Below, piece by piece: positions 32,369 through 39,069 of a DNA stretch of 39,069 nt (position 1 is its first letter; each line of letters starts with the position of its first letter). Made by a program: the position numbers and the translations under genes. The stretch is from positions 1-39,069 of the forward strand of contig JAJBAW010000024.1 in the NCBI GenBank assembly GCA_020532545.1, written 5' to 3'. The notes below the pieces were generated by a model that searched no databases, was not told the DNA's origin, and worked only from the letters and a program-made list of their open reading frames with translations. Source of the stretch: Candidatus Cloacimonadota bacterium (lineage in GTDB: Bacteria; Cloacimonadota; Cloacimonadia; Cloacimonadales; Cloacimonadaceae).

Positions 32369-33453
32369 ATCAGGAAAAAGGCGTTTCCGCCTTCTTTGGC
32401 GATCAGTCCTTTAAGCTCCAGATTGGTGAGCACTGTGGAGAGTCTGCCGATGGGGAAGGCCGTTTTGAGCAGGATTTCATCAAAGCTCAGCGCTCTTTGC
32501 TCTGTCTTCAGCAGGTCGCAGAGCGTTTGTTCATCTACACTGAGCAGAGCTCTGATTTCCAGTTGTTCACCCTGCTCGTAATCGATACCCAAAAGAAACA
32601 TGAGGTCTTCGGCTTTGGAGATCAGGGTAGCGCCGTTTTTGAGCAGATGATTCGGCCCCTCGGCATTGAGGTTGTTGATATTTCCCGGCAGAGCGCAGAT
32701 ATCTTTGTTTTGCTCGATGGCGTTTTTAGCCGTGAGCAGAGCTCCGCTCGTGATGGGACCTTCCACGATGAACACGACATCGGACAAAGCGCTGATGATG
32801 CGATTGCGGGCCGGAAAATTCCAGCGATCGGGCTTTGCCCCCGGTTCAAATTCACTGACCAAAGCGCCTGAGTTTATAATCTTGCGGGAAAGCTCCAGAT
32901 TTTGGCTGGGGTAGATGATGTCCAGGCCGCTGGCCAGAACTCCCAGAGTGAGCGTCCCATTTTGCACTGCCGTGCTATGAGCCACGGTATCTATGCCCAA
33001 AGCCAGCCCACTGATGATGCTCACCTGCCTCTCGCAAAGCGGAGTGAGCAGCTTGCGGCACATCTCCCGTCCATAGGCAGTGGGTTTGCGGGTTCCCACC
33101 ACAGCCAGGGCTTTCTGCTTCAAAGCAGGCTCGATCTCGCCACGCACATAAAGCAGCAGTGGCGGAGCAAAGATCTCCCGAAGCTGCGCCGGATATTCAT
33201 GATAGGACAAACATTTGATCTCATGATGCCGCATAAGCTGCTGGATCTGCGGCATATTCCCCGGCAGCACAGCTTTTTTGAGATGCTCTGCCGTGTTGGC
33301 TTTGAGCAGCCCGCTCTGATAGATGGGATGCTGGGCCACACCGACAAATTCCTCTGGCTGAGGATAGACGGACAAAAGCTCCAGACAGGCCTTCAGAGGC
33401 AGTTCCGGGGCAGTTTTAAGGCAGAGCCAGGATGGATACTGCTCCTTCGTCAC
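32365..33453 (-). CDS. DNA-processing protein DprA
   Basis: The 362-residue protein carries a Rossmann-fold DprA domain. The ssDNA/RecA-interaction region has LAVVGTRKPTAYGRE, ISGLALGIDTVAHSTA, SDVVFIVEGPITSGAL and CALPGNIN. An N-terminal SAM-like region precedes it and a C-terminal winged-helix (about 300-362) follows. In transformable bacteria DprA loads RecA on incoming ssDNA, and it is also widely kept in non-competent species. The start overlaps the obgE stop by four bases, so it is co-translated with obgE. A TfoX-like gene lies about 4 kb away on the other strand; that protein has only the N-terminal domain. Confidence 0.95.
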   Translation of the reverse strand: MTKEQYPSWLCLKTAPELPLKACLELLSVYPQPEEFVGVAQHPIYQSGLLKANTAEHLKKAVLPGNMPQIQQLMRHHEIKCLSYHEYPAQLREIFAPPLLLYVRGEIEPALKQKALAVVGTRKPTAYGREMCRKLLTPLCERQVSIISGLALGIDTVAHSTAVQNGTLTLGVLASGLDIIYPSQNLELSRKIINSGALVSEFEPGAKPDRWNFPARNRIISALSDVVFIVEGPITSGALLTAKNAIEQNKDICALPGNINNLNAEGPNHLLKNGATLISKAEDLMFLLGIDYEQGEQLEIRALLSVDEQTLCDLLKTEQRALSFDEILLKTAFPIGRLSTVLTNLELKGLIAKEGGNAFFLI

Positions 33454-34463
33454 ACGCCTTCCTGGATCTGTTTGTAAAGCTGGAACTTCAGGGCCTCCAG
33501 CCCCACATTGCTCACCGAGGAGATCGCTATGACCTTTTGCGAGGTAGTTTCTTGGAAGATCCTGGCTACTTCCGCGATTCTGGCTTCGCGCTCCTCTTCG
33601 GGAATGGTATCGATTTTGCTGAGCACGATATTGAAGGGCTTTTTATCCATAAAGCTATCGTAAAGGATGAGTTCGCTGCGCAAGGTGCGATAGTCTTCCA
33701 GTGGATCTTCACTGGCGATATCGATCAGATACAAGAGGATGCTGGTGCGCTGAATATGGCGCAAAAACTGGTGTCCCAGCCCCTTACCCATGTGAGCACC
33801 TTCGATGATGCCAGGGATATCCGCCATCACAAAGCTCTCATAATCCGTAACTTTTACCACTCCCAGCATGGGCTCCAAAGTGGTAAATTCATAATCCGCG
33901 ATCTTGGGAGTGGCTGCAGAAAGCACCGAGAGTAAGGTGGATTTTCCGGCATTGGGAAAGCCCACCAGGCCCACGTCTGCCATCAGTTTCAGCACCAGTT
34001 CCAGCTCAATCTCCTGGACTCTGCGGCCTGGTGTGGCATGCCGGGGAGCCTGATTCGTAGGTGTGGCATAATTGCTATTGCCCTTGCCTCCTCTGCCCCC
34101 TTTGGCCAGAACTATCTGTTCCCCGTGATCGGTGATGTCGGCCAGTTTTACCTTGCTGCCATCTTCTTTGATCTCAAAGATTTCGGTGCCCAAAGGCAGG
34201 GTCAACACTGTATCCACTCCGGAGCGTCCGGTCTTGCGAGAACCAGCTCCACAGGCTCCGCTTTCGGCCTTAAAGTTCTTATTATAACGGAAATTGAGCA
34301 AGGTATTGGCATTGGTATCGCCCTGGGCTATGATGCTTCCACCCCGGCCGCCATCGCCACCGTCCGGACCACCTTTGGGAACGAATTTCTCGCGGCGGAA
34401 GCTGACTACTCCATCTCCGCCGTGTCCTGCTCTGATCTTTATTCTGGCATAATCTATGAACAA
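33450..34463 (-). CDS. GTPase Obg/CgtA
   Basis: The 337-residue GTPase has the Gly-rich Obg domain (1-160, FRREKFVPKGGPDGGDGGRGG). The G domain has P-loop GFPNAGKS (168-175), switch I TTLEP, DIPG (215-218) and SKID (282-285) in place of the usual NKxD. There is no C-terminal OCT extension, as in many short Obg proteins. It acts in ribosome (50S) assembly and stress response. It sits 16 bp downstream of a secreted-protein gene and overlaps dprA, an unusual neighbour set for a housekeeping gene. Confidence 0.97.
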   Translation of the reverse strand: MFIDYARIKIRAGHGGDGVVSFRREKFVPKGGPDGGDGGRGGSIIAQGDTNANTLLNFRYNKNFKAESGACGAGSRKTGRSGVDTVLTLPLGTEIFEIKEDGSKVKLADITDHGEQIVLAKGGRGGKGNSNYATPTNQAPRHATPGRRVQEIELELVLKLMADVGLVGFPNAGKSTLLSVLSAATPKIADYEFTTLEPMLGVVKVTDYESFVMADIPGIIEGAHMGKGLGHQFLRHIQRTSILLYLIDIASEDPLEDYRTLRSELILYDSFMDKKPFNIVLSKIDTIPEEEREARIAEVARIFQETTSQKVIAISSVSNVGLEALKFQLYKQIQEGV

Positions 34464-34479
34464 ATCTTACCTCTTTTCT

Positions 34480-35961
34480 TTAGTGTAATATGGTGAATTT
34501 GTGGCTATGAATTCGGCTTCCCTGGCTCATCTTCAGGAAGTAGATGCCCTGAGGAAGCCCCTGATAACCGTCGCTGCTCCAGGAAAGCCTGGCTACAGGA
34601 TCCATCGGTGTAAAAATATCAAAATCCCTGATCTTCTGCCCGCGAGTATTGTAGAGACCGATCTGCAGAGGCTCTCTTTTCAGTCCGCTGATCTCGATCT
34701 GGGAAGAAGAGCTGCCTTTGTGCAAAGGATTGGGCAGACGGCAAGCCAGCGCTTGAACTGCAGGTGCATTTATGTCGGCATTGGCCACCGGAAGCCAGAG
34801 TGTCACATAATCAATGAGATTGTCACTTACTGATATGTGGGCACCTGGGTTTGCATGTTCGATAAAAGAAATGCTGCCATCCTCGTTGTAAATGGGAGTC
34901 ATATCCACTCTATTAACTTTCCCATCTTCATCGTCGTTGAACATAGAAGCTTCCAGCGGGAAATCCTCATCTAAATCGGTATAACGCAATTCCACCCTGC
35001 CACTTGCTTCATCATAAGAGACCAGCACCAGCTCCGGCAGCGTATTTAGCAGCACCTCATAGTAGAGAGGGGTAAAATCGATCAGCCCCGGAGTGCTGTA
35101 ATCTCCGATGGCGAATTCGGGAACCTGGGTCTGAAGATCTAACGAGATTTGGGCAGTGAGATCCGTGGTCAAAAGCGTATTTGTACTATTTGGCCAGGGC
35201 CCGAAGCCCGGATCAGAGGTCAGATCAGCAAAATTGCAGCTCAGGTAGAGCTTGCCACCGGATACTGTGCTTTGGACATCTCCTATGCGCTCAAAACTGG
35301 GTGTAAGTGAGAGATCCACGCCTATTTTGTACAGCCCGGGAGAAATCAAACCAGGGATATTGAAGGTATAAAGCATGGCGTAAGCCATGGAATCCAGAAC
35401 CGTTTCGGGGTTCATGATCATGCTGCCATAGAGATTGTAAGTGGTGAAGTTTTGCATGAGCGGGAAGGTGCCGGAGACATTGCTCACAGCGCGGTAAAAC
35501 TTGTTCTGGCTGCTGGCCACATAAGAGGCGGTGAGATCGAAATTGGGACCAACTGTCTGCCAGGGATCGCCGATGGGATCTTCCGCGATCAAGGCCATAG
35601 CAGAGCTTGGCGGGGGAAAGCTATCCTCTTCCAGCCAGGCCGCATGCAGGTAGGAAGCCGCTTGGCCCATGGCCTCCACCGAGGTCTGAAATCTGTAATA
35701 AAGCTTATCCCCAAAGCTGTAGGGCAGCAGAGCCTCAAAACCGCCGGTATCATGGGCATTGATCGTGGCCGCTTGCCACACTCCGGTGCTGCTGTAAAAA
35801 AGCTGTTGATCCACCACACTTGATCCTATCAGGTCATAACGCAGATGGATATAGCCACCAGAATCCACAGAACTGTGCCGGATATTTTGAAAGGGGCTCA
35901 GAGTCTGAGCTCCCATACCCGCCGTCAATACCAGTAAAATGACTATTAAAACTTGTTTCAT
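34480..35961 (-). CDS. Secreted protein with C-terminal sorting domain
   Basis: The 493-residue protein has a signal peptide (about 1-19) and a mostly beta body with no motif I recognise. It has an Asp-rich segment, ELRYTDLDEDFPLEASMFND, at about 330-350, possibly calcium binding. The last ~85 residues form a sorting domain: LPNPLHKGSSSSQIEISG, IGLYNTRGQKIRDF and LPQGIYFLKMSQG. The usual YPNPFNP core is reduced to LPNPL. The ATG overlaps the upstream DUF1838 stop (ATGA), so the two are coupled. Function is unknown. Confidence 0.8.
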   Translation of the reverse strand: MKQVLIVILLVLTAGMGAQTLSPFQNIRHSSVDSGGYIHLRYDLIGSSVVDQQLFYSSTGVWQAATINAHDTGGFEALLPYSFGDKLYYRFQTSVEAMGQAASYLHAAWLEEDSFPPPSSAMALIAEDPIGDPWQTVGPNFDLTASYVASSQNKFYRAVSNVSGTFPLMQNFTTYNLYGSMIMNPETVLDSMAYAMLYTFNIPGLISPGLYKIGVDLSLTPSFERIGDVQSTVSGGKLYLSCNFADLTSDPGFGPWPNSTNTLLTTDLTAQISLDLQTQVPEFAIGDYSTPGLIDFTPLYYEVLLNTLPELVLVSYDEASGRVELRYTDLDEDFPLEASMFNDDEDGKVNRVDMTPIYNEDGSISFIEHANPGAHISVSDNLIDYVTLWLPVANADINAPAVQALACRLPNPLHKGSSSSQIEISGLKREPLQIGLYNTRGQKIRDFDIFTPMDPVARLSWSSDGYQGLPQGIYFLKMSQGSRIHSHKFTILH

Positions 35962-36833
35962 TTTAAGCCTTCTTCGTCTGAGATTTCCTGCTCAGTCAGT
36001 TCTTTGAAATAAGACCAGGGATCTTGATTGGGCTCCGTCCAGATAGTGGGAGCCTGCGAGAAATCTATATGATGGGTCATGATATAGCCCTTCAGAGCAG
36101 TGGGCAAAGCCGCAAAGCCGCCTTTCAGCTTTTCTCCCCGGGCCACAAAAAGCAATTGTCCCGCGCGATCAGACATATTCATAAAGGGCAGCCAGGGCGA
36201 GATATAGCTCCAGTTATATTCTGCCGGCACTGAGCTGGCGCCACGATCTGCCAAGGCCTGGGTGCGGACTCTGTATTCCGTGATCTCCGCAGCCTGAAAA
36301 TAGTCGCTCTGCACATTGGCATTATACTCCCGGCGGGGCAGCAATTGCGGATAAAAGGGAAAGATTTCACTATGATAAATTATGCTTTCATCCAGGCGTT
36401 CAGAAGGCAGCATGGCGGGAATATAGGGCAGCATATCCGGCTCATAGACAAAGCTTTGGTTCGTGGGATCGTTCAGGATATGCAGCACCGGCAAAGTTTC
36501 GCCAGTAAAGGGATTGCGCCAGGTATTCAGGATTTCCTTGGTGCGATGATCCAGCAGAAGCAACACTTCTTTTTCGAGCAACTGATATCCCCCCTCTACT
36601 TTCTGCAGACGGGAAATATTGTAGCCATCCACCGCAAAAAGCTGCATGCTCTTTTGCCCTGGAATCAGGCTATAAACCTCTCCGGTAAAATGAAACACAG
36701 TTTCACCGCCAGAGAGATCTGCTCTAGTGCGCAGATAATCCTGAAGATAGGCCGCAGCGGGATCTATATCCCCAGCCAGGATCAGCAGCGGAAGCAATAG
36801 CAAGACTATCGCGTATAGTGTTCTCTGGAACAT
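35958..36833 (-). CDS. Exported DUF1838-family protein
   Basis: The 291-residue protein has an N-terminal signal peptide (about 1-20). The pattern TVFHFTGEVYSLIPGQKSMQLFAVDGYNISR is followed by LLLDHRTKEILNTWRNPFTGETLPVLHILNDPTNQ, WSYISPWLPFMNMSDRAGQLLF and PWSYFKEL. This follows the DUF1838 layout well. The family's function is not known to me. It is the first gene of a four-gene minus-strand unit with the sorting-tail protein, obgE and dprA. TTGACA on the minus strand at 36888-36883 is a plausible promoter element. Confidence 0.75.
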   Translation of the reverse strand: MFQRTLYAIVLLLLPLLILAGDIDPAAAYLQDYLRTRADLSGGETVFHFTGEVYSLIPGQKSMQLFAVDGYNISRLQKVEGGYQLLEKEVLLLLDHRTKEILNTWRNPFTGETLPVLHILNDPTNQSFVYEPDMLPYIPAMLPSERLDESIIYHSEIFPFYPQLLPRREYNANVQSDYFQAAEITEYRVRTQALADRGASSVPAEYNWSYISPWLPFMNMSDRAGQLLFVARGEKLKGGFAALPTALKGYIMTHHIDFSQAPTIWTEPNQDPWSYFKELTEQEISDEEGLK

Positions 36834-36860
36834 AATCCTCCATCCAATTCTCTTTTGACC

Positions 36861-36888
36861 ATTTTCAGGGCAAGGCTGTGGATGTCAA
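36861..36888 (-). promoter_or_regulatory. Candidate promoter for the DUF1838-obgE-dprA unit
   Basis: On the minus strand TTGACA lies at 36888-36883, with GAAAAT 16 bases downstream at 36866-36861. It is about 28 bp ahead of the start at 36833. Confidence 0.4.
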
Positions 36889-36910
36889 GGTTTTTGACTG
36901 TCACCAGATT

Positions 36911-36934
36911 AACGTAGCGCTGTCTTCAGACGGT
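36911..36934. repeat. Palindromic repeat copy
   Basis: AACGTAGCGCTGTCTTCAGACGGTGC is the GTCTTCAGAC family in the forward orientation, followed by CGTGG as in the composite elements. Confidence 0.7.
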
Positions 36935-36999
36935 GCGTGGCCCTGTCACTGGCTTTAGCGCACCTTAGCACTGTCCTTAGAGCTTGCGAAAAAAAGTCT

Positions 37000-37026
37000 C
37001 TCACAGATCACACTGATCGCACAGAT
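37000..37026. repeat. 9-nt-periodic repeat (minus orientation)
   Basis: CTCACAGAT, CACACTGAT and CGCACAGAT occupy three exact 9-nt steps. Read on the minus strand they are ATCTGTG-type units, inverted with respect to 37233-37259. Confidence 0.6.
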
Positions 37027-37046
37027 TATTGATGGGAAAGAGATTA

Positions 37047-37072
37047 CCGTAACGCTGTCTTCAGACGGCACG
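37047..37072. repeat. Palindromic repeat copy
   Basis: CCGTAACGCTGTCTTCAGACGGC is a forward copy of the dispersed palindrome, next to the 9-nt-periodic stretch. Confidence 0.7.
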
Positions 37073-37232
37073 TCTTTAAAATAGTCACACTGATTATGCG
37101 GATTGAACAGATTTTACCGGATAAAAGGCATATTAGCCCATTCCATCAATATTCCCGCTCTATTGAGCCATGTACAGGTCAAAATATCAATGTATTACGT
37201 GGTAAACATATTTCATTTCTCTTCAGCCGATA

Positions 37233-37259
37233 ATCTGTGTGATCTGTGAGATCTGTGAG
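37233..37259. repeat. 9-nt-periodic ATCTGTG repeat
   Basis: ATCTGTGTG, ATCTGTGAG and ATCTGTGAG occupy three exact 9-nt steps. This stretch is the inverted partner of 37000-37026; together they could form a large imperfect stem across about 260 bp. Confidence 0.6.
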
Positions 37260-37270
37260 AAACTGATCTC

Positions 37271-37300
37271 ACGCGCCGTCTGAAGACAGCGCTACGGTGC
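37271..37300. repeat. Palindromic repeat copy (reverse orientation)
   Basis: GCGCCGTCTGAAGACAGCGC is the reverse-oriented form of the palindrome, with an extended perfect GCGC/GCGC-like flank. Confidence 0.7.
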
Positions 37301-37321
37301 TCCATCAGCCAAACAAAACAT

Positions 37322-37349
37322 TTGACATCTACACCTGCCTTAGAATCAT
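37322..37349 (+). promoter_or_regulatory. Candidate promoter for the tfoX-N/tag pair
   Basis: TTGACA lies at 37322-37327, followed by a C-rich spacer (TCTACACCTGCC). The -10 is unclear: AATCAT at 37344-37349 has the 16-bp spacing seen at other boxes here. Confidence 0.3.
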
Positions 37350-37391
37350 GATGTTTATGAATAATGAAGCCTCAAAAAACAAGGAGTCACC

Positions 37392-37715
37392 ATGGCATCC
37401 AGAGCAGAAATAGCAGATTACATCACCGCCCAAATCAGCGGAGCGGGAGCTGTGCGCAGCCGCAAGATGTTCGGAGAATACAGCATCTATTGTAATGACA
37501 AAGTGGTCGCTTTAGTCGCAGACGATCAGCTCTTCGTGAAACCCACAACAGCAGGAAAAGCCTATTTGCAAGATGTAGAAGAAGCCCCGCCCTATCCAGG
37601 TGCCAAGCCCTGCTTCCTCATCCCGGAAGACATGTGGGACGATGCGCCCTGGCTCACGGAATTGATCCGCATCACCGAGCAGGAACTTCCGCTGCCTAAG
37701 AAGAAGAAAGCATGA
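37392..37715 (+). CDS. TfoX N-terminal-domain protein
   Basis: The 107-residue protein contains only the TfoX N-terminal domain. VRSRKMFGEYSIYCNDKVVALVADDQLFVKPT is the typical core, and PYPGAKPCFLIPEDMWDD follows. The C-terminal helix-hairpin part of full-length TfoX/Sxy competence regulators is missing, as in many stand-alone members whose role is unclear. A Lys-rich tail (KKKKA) ends it. AAGGAG precedes the ATG. It is coupled to the tag gene by a four-base overlap (ATGA), hinting at a link to DNA repair. Confidence 0.88.
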   Translation: MASRAEIADYITAQISGAGAVRSRKMFGEYSIYCNDKVVALVADDQLFVKPTTAGKAYLQDVEEAPPYPGAKPCFLIPEDMWDDAPWLTELIRITEQELPLPKKKKA

Positions 37716-38302
37716 AGAACAAAACCCGCTGTGGCTGGGAAGGGAACACAGAACTGATGATCCGCTATCACGATACCGAATGGGGCGTCCCTGTGCACGA
37801 CGATCGCAAACTCTTTGAATTCCTTACTCTGGATGCCTTCCAAGCCGGCTTGAGCTGGGCCGGCATCCTGGGCAAACGGGAAAACTTCCGCGCCGCCTTT
37901 GACAATTTCGACCCCATCCAGATCGCCAAATACGACGGACAGAAGGTTCAGCAGCTCTTGCAGAACCCAGGCATCATCCGCAACAAAAGCAAGATCACCT
38001 GCACCATCTCCAATGCGCAGAAATTCCTGGAGATCCAGCAGGAATTTGGCTCTTTTGACCGATATATCTGGCAATTCACAGGCGGCAAGACGATCGTCAA
38101 CCAATGGCAAGAGCTCAGCCAGGTACCTGCCAGCAGTCCCGAATCCGATGCCATGAGCAAAGACCTGAAAAGCCGGGGTTTCAAGTTTGTCGGCAGCATC
38201 ATCTGTTATTCCATGATGCAGGCAGCGGGAATGGTGAATGACCATCTGGTCTCCTGTTTCCGTTATCACGAGCTTGCCGGGGCTTCAAAATCCAGATCTT
38301 AA
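37712..38302 (+). CDS. 3-methyladenine DNA glycosylase I
   Basis: The 196-residue glycosylase removes 3-methyladenine from alkylated DNA. The zinc snap is intact: Cys7, His20, His178 and Cys182, each three residues beyond the E. coli Tag ligands (C4, H17, H175, C179). Other family marks are RCGWEGNTELMIRYHDTEWG, FEFLTLDAFQAGLSWAGIL and CYSMMQAAGMVNDHLVSCF. It is coupled to the TfoX-N gene just upstream. Confidence 0.95.
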   Translation: MKNKTRCGWEGNTELMIRYHDTEWGVPVHDDRKLFEFLTLDAFQAGLSWAGILGKRENFRAAFDNFDPIQIAKYDGQKVQQLLQNPGIIRNKSKITCTISNAQKFLEIQQEFGSFDRYIWQFTGGKTIVNQWQELSQVPASSPESDAMSKDLKSRGFKFVGSIICYSMMQAAGMVNDHLVSCFRYHELAGASKSRS

Positions 38303-38313
38303 GGCTAAGCGGT

Positions 38314-38339
38314 AGCTGAAGTAGCGTTTTCTCTCAGCT
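38314..38339. other. Weak hairpin between convergent genes
   Basis: AGCTGA at 38314-38319 can pair with TCAGCT at 38334-38339, between the stop of tag and the stop of the convergent surface-protein gene. It could help terminate both transcripts; there is no clear T-run. Confidence 0.25.
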
Positions 38340-38358
38340 TCTGATACAGATTGCTGGG

Positions 38359-39069
38359 CTATTTCAGCTTAATTACCTTGCTTTTCATTATCTTGCTATT
38401 CGTCTGATATCTAGTAAAATAGAGGCCGGAGGATACTCGACTTCCAGCTTGGTCACATCCATCCCAAAAGATATCATGGCTACCCGGTCCCTTTGTTTCA
38501 TGCACGAGGCTGCGTACAAGCTGTCCTTTGAGGTTATAGATCTCGATTTTCACCAGCCCGGCTTTGGGGACAGAATAGCGGAGTGTAGTATGATCATGGA
38601 AGGGATTGGGACTCAGCCTCAGGCTAAACTGCTCCGGTGGCTGCAGGAGGTCTTGTGTATCTACCACTTCAATGTAACACAATACTTCCTCTCCCGGGTC
38701 AGACTCCAAGGTGCCATACATTGCGGTAACATAATAGCTGTAGGTTCCGCTGAGGGCGATGGCATCGGTGTATTGCATTTCTGCTGGATCGCCCAGTCCC
38801 GCTCTGAGCTCACCGTTTCTGTATATACGATAGCCAGATAGCACTCTGAGGAAGCTGGGCATATCCCAAGCCAGGATTACAGAGTTATTGTCGATCTGAG
38901 CGCTGAGATTTACAGGGCTGGGCATATTCTGATATTCATAAGCTCCGATGTCTATGCGGCTACTCCCATCCGCATTTCCATCCCAAAATCTCTCATTGCC
39001 CGCCAGATCAAGCCAGCCCAGTTCAAAACTGTTTGCATCCGGATTTCCTATGTCGATCAGAGGCGATCC
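38359..39069 (-). CDS. Surface protein, beta-helix remnant plus sorting tail (5' truncated)
   Basis: This is a minus-strand frame that stays open to the right edge of the window, so only the last 236 residues are seen. The upstream part reads PLIDIGNPDANSFELGWLDLAGN and then RFWDGNADGSSRIDIGAYEYQ, the closing 'D-GxE' pattern of secreted right-handed beta-helix (choice-of-anchor Q type) proteins. A fibronectin-III-like domain follows (about 50-140), then a FlgD-Ig-like sorting tail (LRLSPNPFHDHTTLRYSV, VKIEIYNLKGQLVRSLV, SGLYFTRYQ). It would be secreted and attached at the cell surface. The start codon is outside the window; internal Met codons should not be taken as the start. Confidence 0.85.
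   Translation of the reverse strand, partial: GSPLIDIGNPDANSFELGWLDLAGNERFWDGNADGSSRIDIGAYEYQNMPSPVNLSAQIDNNSVILAWDMPSFLRVLSGYRIYRNGELRAGLGDPAEMQYTDAIALSGTYSYYVTAMYGTLESDPGEEVLCYIEVVDTQDLLQPPEQFSLRLSPNPFHDHTTLRYSVPKAGLVKIEIYNLKGQLVRSLVHETKGPGSHDIFWDGCDQAGSRVSSGLYFTRYQTNSKIMKSKVIKLK

Larger units (their letters stand above)
36834..37391. other. Intergenic region with palindromes and periodic repeats
   Basis: There is no gene in these 558 bases. It holds two TTGACA boxes pointing outward, three single palindromes of the GTCTTCAGAC family, and two 9-nt-periodic stretches in opposite orientation (37000-37026 and 37233-37259). Confidence 0.7.

Overview
The window looks like a chromosomal segment of an uncultured FCB-group bacterium, most probably Candidatus Cloacimonadota. 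This is inference from several signs. Secreted proteins end in C-terminal sorting tails of the YPNPFNPETTI type. The IleRS is of the Bacteroidota-like type. SUMF1/FGE-like domains occur more than once, and the intergenic regions are dense with small palindromic repeats. Base composition appears near-balanced by eye. I see no rRNA, tRNA, insertion sequence, prophage or CRISPR array.

Layout. (1) 430-10662, plus strand: a compact run of eight genes. They encode a secreted amidotransferase-like protein, an MCE/MlaD protein, a 1004-residue peptidase-propeller-barrel protein, leucyl aminopeptidase, the zinc importer ZnuA-ZnuC-ZnuB and a membrane-anchored glucuronyl C5-epimerase-like protein. (2) 10565-18402, minus strand: a Cys-motif protein with a Pro/Lys tail, a small zinc-knuckle protein, ileS, a zinc ribbon-pseudokinase-TM-FGE fusion, a GNAT acetyltransferase and a DUF2156/LPG-synthase C-domain protein. 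(3) 18403-26398: accessory, repeat-rich DNA. It holds a 988-residue secreted protein with a sorting tail and a two-gene minus-strand operon. The second gene of that operon is a secreted FGE/C-lectin-fold protein whose C-terminus looks like the variable region of a diversity-generating retroelement (DGR). (4) 26399-32368, plus strand: a DUF4139 protein, an Hsp20, a DUF4390-like protein, an NtrY/NtrC-type two-component pair and a secreted beta-sandwich protein. (5) 36833-32365, minus strand: a DUF1838 protein, a sorting-tail protein, obgE and dprA. (6) 37392-38302, plus strand: a TfoX-N protein and tag. (7) 39069-38359, minus strand: the 3' end of a beta-helix cell-surface protein with a sorting tail.

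The most notable signal is the putative DGR variable region at 23050-23158. Its 17 variable codons fall where DGR templates for this fold carry asparagine codons, and every one is of the form NNY. No reverse transcriptase or template repeat is visible in the window, so the retroelement would have to act from elsewhere or be lost. The second is a repeat-derived in-frame insertion in ileS. It shares a 17-nt hairpin, with a conserved GAGAC loop and different stem bases, with an intergenic repeat about 7.5 kb away. The third is a family of about 15 short palindromes built on GTCTTnAGAC, confined to intergenic DNA. These are mixed with 74-bp tandem units, ~100-bp inverted-repeat elements and 9-nt-periodic ATCYGTG stretches.
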